Assembly (NCBI GenBank): GCA_018432315.1
Contig: JAHDLB010000021.1
Coordinates: 99,408-163,407 of the forward strand
DNA length: 64,000 bases
Direction of reading: 5' to 3'
Origin: Anaerolineae bacterium
Lineage (GTDB): Bacteria > Chloroflexota > Anaerolineae > Aggregatilineales > Aggregatilineaceae
Part shown: positions 1-8,343 of the stretch, in pieces
Position numbering within the stretch: the first letter of the stretch is position 1
Layout: every line of letters begins with the position of its first letter
The notes under the pieces: model-generated
Databases searched by the model: none
Seen by the model: the letters and a program-made list of their open reading frames with translations, nothing else
What the model was told of the DNA's origin: nothing
Position numbers and translations under genes: made by a program

Positions 1-34
1 CCTGATCCCGCTGATGGACGACGACGAATCCTAG
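1..34 (+). CDS. C-terminal end of an upstream gene (partial)
   Basis: An open frame enters from the window edge and ends with the codons for LIPLMDDDES and a TAG at 32-34. Only ten residues are visible, so no family can be assigned. It lies 52 bases before ccmA on the same strand and may be the preceding gene of the cytochrome maturation operon, but this is inference from position only. Confidence 0.35.
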   Translation, partial: LIPLMDDDES

Positions 35-86
35 CGCCTGTTGGCGGGCTGCGCGTTCGGCGGCCTGCCAGAGCTGCGACACGACG

Positions 87-803
87 ATGATCGAAATTCG
101 CAAACTGACCAAGACCTTTGGCCTGAACCCCGTCCTGCGCGGGCTGGACCTGGACGTCGAGCGCGGCCAGTTCCTGGCGCTGCTGGGCCCCAACGGCTCC
201 GGCAAGACGACGCTGCTGCGCATCCTGGCGGCGCTGTCGCGGCCCACCGGCGGTACGGTCCGCATCGGCGGCTGGGACCTGCCCGCCGAGGCCGACTTCG
301 TGCGGGCGCAGTTGGGCGTGGTGAGCCACCTGCCGCTGTTGTACGACACGCTCACCGCCGAGGAAAACCTGCTGCTCTTCGCGCGGCTGTACGACCTGCC
401 CGCCGAGGAGCGCCGCCCGCGCGTGGATGCGGTCCTGGAGCGCGTCGGGTTGAAGCGGCGGGCGCGCGACGTGGTGCGGACCTTCAGCCGGGGGATGCAG
501 CAGCGGCTGGCGATCGCGCGCGCCATCCTGCACGACCCGGCGATTCTGCTGCTCGACGAGCCGTATACCGGCCTGGACCAGGATGCTGCCGCGCTGCTCG
601 ACACGCTGCTGCGCGAGGTGGCGGTCGGCGGGCGCACGGTGGTCATGACGACTCATGACCTGCGCCGGGGCCATGCCCTCGCCGACCGGATCGCGATCCT
701 GAGCCGGGGCAAGATCGCGCTGGACAGCCCGTGCGCGGATATCGATCCCGACGCGCTGCCCGCGCTGTATTCCGACGTGACAGGAGCCGCCACTACACGA
801 TGA
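87..803 (+). CDS. ccmA: Haem exporter ATP-binding subunit CcmA
   Basis: This 238-residue ABC ATPase is expected to energise the CcmB/CcmC membrane complex used in cytochrome c maturation (system I). Walker A is GPNGSGKTT near residue 35, the ABC signature FSRGMQQR lies near residue 133, and Walker B ILLLDEPYTGLD near residue 152; the H-loop is in TTHDL. Length matches the family. The assignment to CcmA rather than a generic ABC ATPase rests on the overlapping ccmB and following ccmC. No strong Shine-Dalgarno precedes the ATG. Its stop overlaps the ccmB start as ATGA, implying translational coupling. Confidence 0.9.
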   Translation: MIEIRKLTKTFGLNPVLRGLDLDVERGQFLALLGPNGSGKTTLLRILAALSRPTGGTVRIGGWDLPAEADFVRAQLGVVSHLPLLYDTLTAEENLLLFARLYDLPAEERRPRVDAVLERVGLKRRARDVVRTFSRGMQQRLAIARAILHDPAILLLDEPYTGLDQDAAALLDTLLREVAVGGRTVVMTTHDLRRGHALADRIAILSRGKIALDSPCADIDPDALPALYSDVTGAATTR

Positions 804-1549
804 GCGCCGAACCAACCGCCACCTCCGAAAAGACTCAGGCTGCGGCCCCCGCGCGCGCCGCCCGGCAGCGCCCCGTGACGCGCTACTGGCAGGCGGTGGG
901 CGCGATCGCGTGGAAGGACCTGCGCGCCGAGATTCGCAGCCGCGAGCTGATCAACTCGATGGTCCTGTTCACGCTGATGACGGTCATGGTCTTCAGCCTG
1001 GCGCTGGAGCTGGACTCCGACGCCCGCCAGAACGTCGTGGCCGGGGTGCTGTGGGTGACGGTCGTCTTCGCCGGGATGCTGGGCTTCAGCCGCAGCCTCG
1101 CCGCCGAGCACGATCGCGGCAGCCTGGACGCGCTGCTGCTGGCGCCCATCGACCGCAGCGCCCTGTTCTTCGGCAAGATGATCGGCAACCTGTTGTTCGT
1201 GCTGGTGATCAGCTTCGTGCTGATGCTGCTGCTCACGGTGATGTTCAACATCAGCCTGATCGAGCCGCTGCTGGTCGTGATGCTGCTGTTGGGGAGCGTC
1301 GGTTTCACGACCATCGGCACGCTGATCGCCAGCATGAGCGTGCACGCCCGCGCGCGCGAGACGCTGCTGCCGATCCTGCTGCTGCCGGTGTCGCTGCCGC
1401 TGCTGATCAGCGCCGTGCGGGGCAGCGCGGCCATCCTCAACGAGATGCCGTCCGAGGACTGGCTGCCGTGGATTCAACTGCTGGCCGTGGCCGACGTGAT
1501 CTTCCTGGCGGCGGCTTACAGCCTGTTCGGTTTCATCGTCGAAGAGTGA
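800..1549 (+). CDS. ccmB: Haem exporter membrane subunit CcmB
   Basis: This 249-residue integral membrane protein begins with a polar cytoplasmic stretch rich in Ala/Arg. About six hydrophobic segments follow, for example around residues 50-70, 130-155, 160-180 and 225-245. The stretch WKDLRAEIRSRE and the GSLDALLLAPIDR motif are typical of CcmB, the permease partner of CcmA. The start is placed at the ATG at 800, which overlaps the ccmA stop; an upstream in-frame extension to 731 would lie inside ccmA and lacks support. The gene stops 123 bases before ccmC. Confidence 0.88.
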   Translation: MSAEPTATSEKTQAAAPARAARQRPVTRYWQAVGAIAWKDLRAEIRSRELINSMVLFTLMTVMVFSLALELDSDARQNVVAGVLWVTVVFAGMLGFSRSLAAEHDRGSLDALLLAPIDRSALFFGKMIGNLLFVLVISFVLMLLLTVMFNISLIEPLLVVMLLLGSVGFTTIGTLIASMSVHARARETLLPILLLPVSLPLLISAVRGSAAILNEMPSEDWLPWIQLLAVADVIFLAAAYSLFGFIVEE

Positions 1550-1553
1550 TCAT

Positions 1554-1582
1554 CTGGAATAAACACGGCTTACGTATACAAT
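1554..1582 (+). promoter_or_regulatory. Possible promoter for ccmC
   Basis: CTGGAA (1554-1559), a 17-base spacer and TACAAT (1577-1582) sit in the 123-base gap between ccmB and ccmC, in a locally AT-rich stretch. This could give ccmC-ccmD independent transcription. The -35 is a weak match. Confidence 0.4.
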
Positions 1583-1672
1583 ATTAGACGGCACCATCCG
1601 GGCAGCGCGATCCGACCGCGCGTGACCATCGAGAGAGATCGTTCGCATCGTTTGACCGAGGAGCAGATCGTC

Positions 1673-2389
1673 ATGGCTTATCCTTCACAACGCACGCGCC
1701 TCCTCCAGGGGCTGACCGTGGCGACGGTCGTTTTGTTCGCCATCGCCCTGTACCTGGCGCTGTTCTGGGTGGGCCCAGAACGCACGCAGGGCGAAGTTCA
1801 GCGTGTTTTCTACGTGCACCTGGGCTCGTTCCTGGGCGCCTTCCTCTCCTTCACGGCCACCGTCGTGGCGGGGATCGCCTACCTGCGCACGCGCCACCCC
1901 AAATGGGACACGCTCGGCCTTGCCAGCGTCGAGATCGGGCTGGGGCTGTCCGCGATCACGGTGATCACCGGCATGACCTGGGCCAAGCCGATCTGGAATA
2001 CATGGTGGACGTGGGACCCGCGCCTGACCAGCGTGGCGATCATGTGGTTGGCCTACGCGGCCTATCTCATGCTGCGGTCGGGCATCGAGGACCCGGAGCG
2101 CCAGCGGCGGTTTGCCGCGGTGTACGGGATCATCGCCTTCGCCAGCGTGCTGTTCACGATCATCATCGTGCGCGTCCGGCCCGACACGATTCACCCGGTC
2201 GTGGCCGGTCCCACCCAGGCCGACCCGACGGGCAGCTTTGACGTGACCGACCGCATTCGCGACACCCTGTTTTTCAACCTGTTCACCTTCGCCGTCATCA
2301 CGGCTGTGTTGATCTGGCATCGCATCCGGCTCGAGAACCTGGTCCAGCGGGTGTCACGGCGCAAGATGGAACTGCTCGCGGAGCTGTAG
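1673..2389 (+). CDS. ccmC: Cytochrome c biogenesis protein CcmC
   Basis: CcmC delivers haem to the maturation machinery on the outer face of the membrane. The protein has 238 residues and six hydrophobic segments. It carries the tryptophan-rich WWTWDPRLTS motif near residues 104-113, flanked by the conserved His residues FYVHLG (near 45) and TIHPVVAG (near 178). The start is the ATG at 1673, preceded by GAGGAG at 1658-1663; a GTG at 1622 would add 17 polar residues and has poorer support. It is followed 17 bases later by the small ccmD-like gene. Confidence 0.93.
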   Translation: MAYPSQRTRLLQGLTVATVVLFAIALYLALFWVGPERTQGEVQRVFYVHLGSFLGAFLSFTATVVAGIAYLRTRHPKWDTLGLASVEIGLGLSAITVITGMTWAKPIWNTWWTWDPRLTSVAIMWLAYAAYLMLRSGIEDPERQRRFAAVYGIIAFASVLFTIIIVRVRPDTIHPVVAGPTQADPTGSFDVTDRIRDTLFFNLFTFAVITAVLIWHRIRLENLVQRVSRRKMELLAEL

Positions 2390-2406
2390 TCAGTAAGGGA
2401 AATGTG

Positions 2407-2655
2407 ATGCCTGACAATATCGAATATATGTACATGGGCTACGCCGCCATGGCGATCATCATGCTGGCGATGATCGGCTGGATCTACTGGCGCTACCGGC
2501 TGGCCGCCCACGAGGAGCAGTTGGTGGACCAGTTCGAGGCCGAAGAACGCGCCGAGCGTGCCGCCGCCGGGCGGGCAGGGGCGCGCCCGGTCCCCGAGGC
2601 GGGCGCCGACGCGCCGGCAGTCGTGGCGAATTCGCCGCTCTCCGAAGAATCCTGA
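2407..2655 (+). CDS. ccmD: CcmD-like small membrane protein
   Basis: This 82-residue protein starts at the ATG at 2407 with AAGGGA six bases upstream; the GTG just before it is less well spaced. It has one transmembrane segment (about residues 13-29) ending in WRYRLAAHE, then an acidic and Ala/Pro-rich cytoplasmic tail. Position after ccmC, the N-terminal YMYMGYAAM stretch and the single helix followed by basic residues fit CcmD, which stabilises the CcmABC complex. It is somewhat longer than usual CcmD proteins because of the tail. Family sequence conservation is low, so context carries much of the call. Confidence 0.7.
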   Translation: MPDNIEYMYMGYAAMAIIMLAMIGWIYWRYRLAAHEEQLVDQFEAEERAERAAAGRAGARPVPEAGADAPAVVANSPLSEES

Positions 2656-2675
2656 GCGGCGCTGAGATAATTGTA

Positions 2676-2694
2676 GGGGCGCAGCGCGCGCCCC
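2676..2694. terminator. Short GC hairpin between convergent genes
   Basis: GGGGCGC and GCGCCCC form a seven-base stem between the ccm operon (plus) and the metallo-beta-lactamase gene (minus). No T-run follows on either strand, so it is at best a weak terminator. Confidence 0.25.
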
Positions 2695-2745
2695 TGTTCG
2701 GGACTGCGTGAGGGCCGGTGTGCGCCTCGGGGACCGGGCGCGCCG

Positions 2746-4149
2746 TCACGCGACGACGAACGACTCGTGCAGCTCTGGCACGTCGACCTGTTCGTACCCG
2801 GCTTCCGATTGCAGCGCCGACTGGAGCGCCAGCGCGGCGTCCTCTTCGCCGTGAACCAGGAACGTGCGGCGCGGCTTCTTGGTGATGGCCTCCGCCCAGG
2901 CGAGCAGCTCGTCGCGGTCCGCGTGGCCGGAAAAGCCGTTGAGCACCTCGACCCTCGCCTTGAGCTGGTATTCCTCGCCGAAGATGCGCACCACCGGCTC
3001 GCGCTCCACCAACCGGCGGCCCAGCGTGTGGGGCGCCTGCCATCCCACGATCAGAATAGTATTGTCCGGGTCTTCGATCCGGTTGCGCAGATGGTGCAGG
3101 ATGCGCCCCGTCTCGGCCATGCCGCTCGCGCTGATCACGATGAACGGCTCGCGCATGAAGTTCAGTTCTTTGCTCTGCTCGACCGAGCGCGTGTACCGCA
3201 GTGAATCGAACCCAAACGGATCGCCTTCGGCCAGCATGAAATCGCGGATCTCGGCGTCGTAGGCTTCGGGGTGGAGCCGGAAGACCGAGGTCGTGTTGAT
3301 CGCCAGCGGGCTGTCGACGAACACGGGGAGCTGCGGGATATCGCGCTGGACCATCAGCTTGTGCAGCGAATAGACGAGCTGCTGCGTGCGCCCGACGGCG
3401 AAGGCGGGAATGATCACCGCGCCGCCGCGCTTGTACGTCTCGTTGACAATTTTTTCGAGCTTGCCCTCCGACGCCATATACGGCTCGTGCGTGCGGTTGC
3501 CGTAGGTGCTTTCCAGGATGAGCACGTCGGCGTGCTCGACCTGCTCCGGGTCGCGGATGATCGGGATGCCCACGCGGCCCAGGTCGCCGCTGAAGACGAG
3601 GCGCACGTCGCGCCCGGCGTCGCGGTCCTCGATGTCGAGCGCGACGATCGCGCTGCCGAGCATGTGGCCCGCGTCCAGAAACGTCACGGTGACGCCCGGT
3701 GCTACTTCGCGCGGGCGGTGGTAGCCGATGGCGTTGAAGTATTCCAGGCTGGTGACGGCGTCCTCGACCGTGTACAGCGGGTCGATCGGCGGCTGGTCTT
3801 TGCGGGCGCGTTTCTTGTTGACGAACTCGGCGTCGCGCTCCTGGATGTGACCGCTGTCCAGCAGCATCGTCGAGCACAGGTCGCGCGTGGCGAACGTGCA
3901 CAGGATGTCGCCCCGAAAGCCGCTCTTGACCAGGTTGGGCAGGTTGCCGCTGTGGTCGATGTGGGCGTGGCTGAGGATGACGGCATCGATGGATGACGCA
4001 TCGAAGGGAAGATTGCGGTTGCGATCGAACGATTCGCGGCGCGGGCCTTGATACAGCCCGCAGTCGAGCAGCAGCCGCTGCCCGTTGACCTCGATCAGAT
4101 GCTGCGACCCGGTGACGGTTCGTGCTGCGCCATGAAATGTGATTTTCAT
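2746..4149 (-). CDS. Beta-CASP metallo-beta-lactamase RNA-processing exonuclease
   Basis: This 467-residue zinc hydrolase belongs to the MBL/beta-CASP group related to YSH1/CPSF-73, which cuts or trims RNA. The metal-binding motif HAHIDHSGNLP lies near residues 61-71, followed by the histidine in DAGHMLG and the aspartate in VFSGDLG. The beta-CASP region includes PAFAVGRTQQL and SASGMAETGRI, and the C-terminal histidine is in GFSGHAD. The start is the ATG at 4149 with GAAGAGG upstream; a longer frame to 4281 would overlap the rnd gene. It is last in a minus-strand run with corA and rnd, suggesting RNA metabolism. Confidence 0.88.
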   Translation of the reverse strand: MKITFHGAARTVTGSQHLIEVNGQRLLLDCGLYQGPRRESFDRNRNLPFDASSIDAVILSHAHIDHSGNLPNLVKSGFRGDILCTFATRDLCSTMLLDSGHIQERDAEFVNKKRARKDQPPIDPLYTVEDAVTSLEYFNAIGYHRPREVAPGVTVTFLDAGHMLGSAIVALDIEDRDAGRDVRLVFSGDLGRVGIPIIRDPEQVEHADVLILESTYGNRTHEPYMASEGKLEKIVNETYKRGGAVIIPAFAVGRTQQLVYSLHKLMVQRDIPQLPVFVDSPLAINTTSVFRLHPEAYDAEIRDFMLAEGDPFGFDSLRYTRSVEQSKELNFMREPFIVISASGMAETGRILHHLRNRIEDPDNTILIVGWQAPHTLGRRLVEREPVVRIFGEEYQLKARVEVLNGFSGHADRDELLAWAEAITKKPRRTFLVHGEEDAALALQSALQSEAGYEQVDVPELHESFVVA

Positions 4150-4201
4150 CAGAGCCTCTTCGATCTCTTGCGGCAAAAGCGAATAGTGCGCCGGCTGCCG
4201 G

Positions 4202-5368
4202 TCAGGTTGAGTCGTCGGTGTCGGCGTGGGCCAGCACGTCCAGTAAATCCGCGCCATACGTCGCGCGGCGCCAGGGGCCAAGCCCTGGAATGTCGTCCAG
4301 CTCTTCCAGGCGGGTCGGGCTGCGGTGCGCCAGCGCCCACAGCGTCTCGCGCGGGACGATCACGTCGGACTCGACGCCGCGCGCGGCGGCGCGGTGCTTG
4401 CGCCAGGTGTGCAGCGCCTTGTAACGCGCCTGCACGTCCGGGGCGGGCGGGGGCGTCCGGCGCGGCGGACGCGGCGGATCGGCCTGGCGACCGCGCGCGA
4501 TGCTCTCGACAATCGCCACCCCAAACCGCCGGACTTGCAGCGAACTCAGCCCCTTGATGCCCACCAGATCATCGACCCGGCGCGGGGCGATCCGCGCCAG
4601 CTCGGCCAGCACCGCGTCGCTGAAGATTTTCACCGGCGGACAGTCGCGCTGGCGGGCCAACGAATCGCGCAGCAGGTACAACTCGCGGACCAGCGCCATC
4701 TGGTCGCGCCGCAGGTCCTGCGCCTGGTGAATGCGCCAGTAGCCTTCCGGGTCGAAGTTGAACTCGGCGGGCGGCAGATCGGCCAGCGCGGCGAACGTCT
4801 CCGCCGCTTCTTCCAGGCGATCCTGCGCGGTCAGCTCGGCCAGCAGGCGATCGCGCAGCGCCGGCAGGTAGTGCGTGTCCATCTGCGCGTACAGAAGCTG
4901 GTCTGCCGCCAGCGGGCGCGCGGCCCAGTTGGCCCGCTGGAAGCGCTTGTTGGCGCGGACGCCGAACTGGTCGGCCAGGATGTTGCCCAGCCCCACCGCC
5001 GCCCAGCCACAGATCCGCGCGGCGAGCATCGTGTCGAAGATCGCGGCGAAGGTGAAGTCGAAGTCGCGCTTCAGGGTCATGATGTCGTATTCGGCGGCGT
5101 GGAAGACGATCTCGATGTCCGGGTCGGCCAGCAGGTCGCCCAGCGGGCTCAGGTCGTCGATCGCCAGCGGATCGATGATAGTGTCCTGCTCGCGGGTGGA
5201 CATCTGGATGAGGCATACCTGCTCGTAATAGGCGTACAGGCTGTTGGATTCGGTGTCCACGGCCAGCAGCGAGTGGGTCTTCAGTTCGTCGACCAGGCGC
5301 CGCAGGTCGCGAGTATGGCGGATAGTGCGAGCCGGTTTCAGGCCAGGCGGAGCAGGGTTCACAGCCAC
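4202..5368 (-). CDS. rnd: Ribonuclease D
   Basis: This DEDD-family 3'-5' exoribonuclease has 388 residues. The exonuclease domain spans about residues 20-200, with motif I LLAVDTESNS, motif II FHAAEYDIM and motif III YAQMDTHYL carrying the catalytic acidic residues. Two helical HRDC-like domains follow, one around residues 220-290 ending KGLSSLQVRRFG and one around 315-380 ending IPGLGPWRR, as in tRNA-processing RNase D. The frame opens with GTG at 5368; a second GTG at 5362 overlaps the corA stop as GTGA, and either may be used. Translation is probably coupled to corA. Confidence 0.88.
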   Translation of the reverse strand: MAVNPAPPGLKPARTIRHTRDLRRLVDELKTHSLLAVDTESNSLYAYYEQVCLIQMSTREQDTIIDPLAIDDLSPLGDLLADPDIEIVFHAAEYDIMTLKRDFDFTFAAIFDTMLAARICGWAAVGLGNILADQFGVRANKRFQRANWAARPLAADQLLYAQMDTHYLPALRDRLLAELTAQDRLEEAAETFAALADLPPAEFNFDPEGYWRIHQAQDLRRDQMALVRELYLLRDSLARQRDCPPVKIFSDAVLAELARIAPRRVDDLVGIKGLSSLQVRRFGVAIVESIARGRQADPPRPPRRTPPPAPDVQARYKALHTWRKHRAAARGVESDVIVPRETLWALAHRSPTRLEELDDIPGLGPWRRATYGADLLDVLAHADTDDST

Positions 5369-6276
5369 CCCCTATGGCGAAAATAAAGCAGCATGGACAG
5401 CGCGATGGAAAACATCAACCCGATCACCATCATGAAGGCGTCGGGGTGCTCTTGCAGCGGCAGGAATACGTTCATTCCGTAGATCCCGCTGATCAGCGTC
5501 AGCGGCAGCATGATGACCGAGATCACGGTGAGAATCTGCATGACCTCGTTCAGGCGATAGCTCACCAGCGCGTTCGCCATATCCGCGATACCGTTGATCA
5601 CCTCCAGGTGATCCTCGACGACTTCCCACTCCTTCACCACGTGGTCCAGGATGTCGCCAAAGTAGACGTCCAGCTCCTCGCGGATGAACGGGCGGTCGAC
5701 CTTCTCCAGGTTTTCGACGATGGCGATCTGCGGGCGAATGATGCGGCGCAGGGCGATGATGTCGCGGCGAATGAACGAGAGATCCTGCATGACCTGGCGC
5801 GAGTCCTCGATGAAGATCTCCTCTTCCAGGTGGCGGATGTTGGCATCCACTTTGTACAGAATCGGCAGAATATAGTCCACCAGGCGGTCGACAACGCCGT
5901 AGAAGATCTTACTGGCCCCGCGCCCCATGAACTGCTCGCGGACTTCGGGGTTGGTCTGGACCTGCTCGAACAGGTGGCGCAGCGGCTTGAGCGAGCCGTC
6001 GCTGGCCGTGACGAGATAGCCGCTGCCCACGAACATATCGACTTCGGCGGCACGGCTCACCCGCTGCACCGGGTCCCATAGCGGAAACTGCATGACGACG
6101 AACAGGTAATCGTCATATTCGTCCAGTTTCGGACGCTCGATCCGGCTCTGCAAGTCTTCCAGGTCGAGCGGGTGAAAATGGGGAAACATCTCCCGGAGCT
6201 GGTGGATGTCCTCGGGCGTGACACGTTCGATGTTGACCCACGTGACGCGCCCGTGTTGGATGATCTGAGTTGCCAT
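5359..6276 (-). CDS. corA: CorA-type magnesium/cobalt transporter
   Basis: This 305-residue protein has a large cytoplasmic alpha/beta and coiled-helix domain followed by two C-terminal transmembrane helices. The signature GMN occurs in ISGIYGMNVF between the helices, diagnostic of CorA-family divalent cation channels. The start is the ATG at 6276; the longer open frame to 6408 runs through the promoter region. No Shine-Dalgarno is present, and a promoter ends seven bases before the ATG, so the mRNA may be leaderless. Its stop overlaps the rnd start. Confidence 0.92.
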   Translation of the reverse strand: MATQIIQHGRVTWVNIERVTPEDIHQLREMFPHFHPLDLEDLQSRIERPKLDEYDDYLFVVMQFPLWDPVQRVSRAAEVDMFVGSGYLVTASDGSLKPLRHLFEQVQTNPEVREQFMGRGASKIFYGVVDRLVDYILPILYKVDANIRHLEEEIFIEDSRQVMQDLSFIRRDIIALRRIIRPQIAIVENLEKVDRPFIREELDVYFGDILDHVVKEWEVVEDHLEVINGIADMANALVSYRLNEVMQILTVISVIMLPLTLISGIYGMNVFLPLQEHPDAFMMVIGLMFSIALSMLLYFRHRGWL

Positions 6277-6283
6277 GGGGCCA

Positions 6284-6312
6284 ATTATGGCGTGACGGGC
6301 GTTTCCCGGCAA
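6284..6312 (-). promoter_or_regulatory. corA promoter giving a likely leaderless mRNA
   Basis: On the minus strand TTGCCG (6312-6307), 17 bases, and CATAAT (6289-6284) are followed by TGGCCCC and then the corA ATG at 6276. Transcription starting seven or eight bases after the -10 would begin at or next to the start codon. The same arrangement occurs before the lipoprotein gene ending at 30544. Confidence 0.6.
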
Positions 6313-6398
6313 CCAACAGGAGTCTGCCGGGCGCGCGCGGGCAAATGTCAACGATTTGATTCGTTTATGAAGAATTCGTGAAAGCCACGCCTGGCTTA

Positions 6399-6427
6399 TT
6401 GATTTCACAATTCGTCCATGCTACTAT
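6399..6427 (+). promoter_or_regulatory. Promoter of the Flp pilin gene
   Basis: TTGATT (6399-6404), a 17-base spacer and TACTAT (6422-6427) stand in an AT-rich stretch. The transcript would carry an approximately 55-base leader up to the Shine-Dalgarno AAGGAG of the pilin gene. Confidence 0.6.
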
Positions 6428-6490
6428 AGGGTCACCTTGTCAATCTAATCGACAATTATCAACCAATCTATCTACCAAGGAGAAATCATC

Positions 6491-6637
6491 ATGATGTACC
6501 TTCCGCGTGAAGAGGGCCAGGGCCTCGTAGAGTACGCTCTGATCCTCGTTCTGGTCGCCGTCGTGGTCATTATCATTCTGGCCCTGCTTGGCCCGGCCAT
6601 CGGCAACATCTTCTCGAACATCATCACCAACCTGTAA
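6491..6637 (+). CDS. Flp/Fap-type pilin
   Basis: This 48-residue protein is too short for routine length cut-offs but clearly coding. It has AAGGAG eight bases before the ATG at 6491, its own promoter and a strong terminator. The N-terminus ends in EEGQG, followed by LVEYALILV and a long hydrophobic helix. This is the class IVb Flp prepilin pattern, with cleavage expected after the second glycine and the Glu-Tyr pair at positions 4-5 of the mature pilin. No Tad secretion or prepilin peptidase gene lies in the window. The second ATG codon at 6494 is an alternative start. Confidence 0.85.
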   Translation: MMYLPREEGQGLVEYALILVLVAVVVIIILALLGPAIGNIFSNIITNL

Positions 6638-6658
6638 TCGTCCGCGTTTTTCAGTCGA

Positions 6659-6689
6659 GAAGCCTCGCCCTGTGCGGGGCTTCTTTTTT
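6659..6689 (+). terminator. Rho-independent terminator after Flp pilin
   Basis: A ten-base-pair stem, GAAGCCTCGC with GCGGGGCTTC (one G-T pair), has a five-base loop and is followed by six T residues. Confidence 0.85.
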
Positions 6690-6785
6690 GGGCCACCATA
6701 CCTTCCAGCGGTCGAGAACCGTAGGGCGAGTCCGGCGCTTTTTTGTTACACTAGTGCGGCTAACGACGGTAGAAGGAGTGATGGT

Positions 6786-7583
6786 ATGCGTGTGTCGTAT
6801 CGAAGCGGGTTGGTAGCTGTGATCGCAGGACTGCTCTTGAGCGCGTGTGGCGCTTTTTCAGGGGGACCGAGTGTGGGCGATCTGGAGACGCAGAACGCCC
6901 AACTGCAAGCGACGATCAACGAGATGGGCACCCCGGCGGCCACCCTGGCCGCGCTCGAGATGACGGCAGACCGGGGCATCGTGCTCCAGGCCGAAGCGAA
7001 CAACGCAGCCGCCACCGCGGTGGCCGCCCAGGCGACGCTGACGATGCTCCAGCTTGGCGGCTCGGGGATGGTGAACCAGCCGACTCCGGCCCCTGGCGGG
7101 GGCGGCTCTCCGGCGGACGGGCAGGTTCCGGCAGGCGCGCCGACGCCGGCGGGCCAGGCGTCCAATTTCTCGAACACCACGACGGCCACGGGCCGCGACG
7201 ATCTCGACTGCCCACTGGGCGAAACTGCCGTATTCGAGGCCACCGAGGACACCATCTACGTGATCGCCCGCATCGCCGATCTGCCCGCCGGCTCGACCCT
7301 CAGCGCGCGGTGGTATGCCAACGGCTCGATGTTCTTCGACGATGCTCAATGCTGGGTGCCCCAGCAGGATTGGGTCGACGTGTGTGCCTACTGCTCGATA
7401 GTGCCCGATGGCCCGACCTTCCCCACGGGGAGCTGGATGGTCGAGATGCTGCTCGACGGCCAGTTGATGTCACAGACGCAGTTCCAGGTCATCGACTCGA
7501 CGCAGCAGGACACCGGCGCGACCGGTGACGGCACAACCGGGGACGGCACGACCGGCGAGGAAACCGGCGACACGAATGGGTAG
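6786..7583 (+). CDS. Secreted lipoprotein of unknown function
   Basis: This 265-residue protein starts at the ATG at 6786, seven bases after AAGGAG. A lipoprotein signal ends in the lipobox LSAC (cysteine near residue 20). After it come a short predicted coiled or helical region rich in Ala and Gln, a Pro/Gly-rich linker and a globular domain (about residues 130-240) with four cysteines. The tail has repeats of GDGTT and ends in Gly/Thr/Glu-rich sequence. No family was recognised; surface attachment is predicted from the lipobox. Confidence 0.8.
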   Translation: MRVSYRSGLVAVIAGLLLSACGAFSGGPSVGDLETQNAQLQATINEMGTPAATLAALEMTADRGIVLQAEANNAAATAVAAQATLTMLQLGGSGMVNQPTPAPGGGGSPADGQVPAGAPTPAGQASNFSNTTTATGRDDLDCPLGETAVFEATEDTIYVIARIADLPAGSTLSARWYANGSMFFDDAQCWVPQQDWVDVCAYCSIVPDGPTFPTGSWMVEMLLDGQLMSQTQFQVIDSTQQDTGATGDGTTGDGTTGEETGDTNG

Positions 7584-7626
7584 CGCGCCGCGCCGCCCGG
7601 TGAACCCCCAATCGAGTGACCCGACG

Positions 7627-7661
7627 AACGCCCCACGCACGCCAGCGCCGGGGCGTTCTTT
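7627..7661 (+). terminator. Probable terminator after the lipoprotein gene
   Basis: AACGCCCC (7627-7634) pairs with GGGGCGTT (7650-7657) around a 15-base loop, followed by CTTTG. The T-run is short, so efficiency is uncertain. Confidence 0.45.
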
Positions 7662-7757
7662 GCTGGGGGATGCAACCGGCGGCGCGGCGCTGCATCTAAA
7701 AACACGAGATCGTCCGAACGCAAAGACAGCTTACTCAGGAACCCAGGACCTTTTTGT

Positions 7758-8339
7758 ATGGCAAAACGAAAAAGACACTCCACACGCCAGAAAACCAACT
7801 TTCTCCCGCTGGCGATTCTCGCCGTCCTGGTGATAGCCGGCGCGGGCCTGATCTTCGTGGCCGCGACCCGCGACAGCGCCGGCGCCGACGAGAACGCCGC
7901 GTCGCAGCCGGGGAGCCAGGTCGTGCAGCCGCGCCAGGGCGACTTCACGCTGCCGGGGCTGGACCGCGAGATCGCGCTGGCCGATTTCCGCGGCAGCTAC
8001 GTGCTGCTCAACTTCTGGGCGACGTGGTGCCCGCCGTGCAAGGCCGAGATGCCCGATCTCAACGCCTATCACCAGGCGCACCAGGACGCCAACTTCACCG
8101 TGCTGGCCGTCAACGTGATGGAAGACGCGGCGCCGGTCGAGGACTTCATCGCCCGGAACGGGTTCAGCTTCCCCGTGGCGCTCGACAGCACGGGAACCGT
8201 TTTCGAGCAGTACGCCGGGAGCAGCCTGCCCAGCTCGTTTTTGATCGGGCCGGATGGCGCGCTGGTCAAGGCGTGGCCGCCGGGCATGATCGACCGCGCC
8301 ACACTCGACCGCGACGTAACCCCATTGTTGGAAGGATAA
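7758..8339 (+). CDS. Membrane-anchored TlpA/ResA-like thioredoxin
   Basis: This 193-residue protein has a basic N-terminus, one transmembrane helix (about residues 15-34) and an extracellular thioredoxin-like domain. The redox motif WCPPC lies in FWATWCPPCKAEMPDL (near residues 91-106), and the cis-proline region is LPSSFLIGPDG. Such proteins reduce disulfides outside the membrane, often the haem-binding cysteines of apocytochrome c, which would fit the ccm genes 5 kb upstream; that link is inference. The start codon ATG at 7758 has AGGA upstream. The next gene begins four bases after its stop. Confidence 0.88.
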   Translation: MAKRKRHSTRQKTNFLPLAILAVLVIAGAGLIFVAATRDSAGADENAASQPGSQVVQPRQGDFTLPGLDREIALADFRGSYVLLNFWATWCPPCKAEMPDLNAYHQAHQDANFTVLAVNVMEDAAPVEDFIARNGFSFPVALDSTGTVFEQYAGSSLPSSFLIGPDGALVKAWPPGMIDRATLDRDVTPLLEG

Positions 8340-8343
8340 TCCT

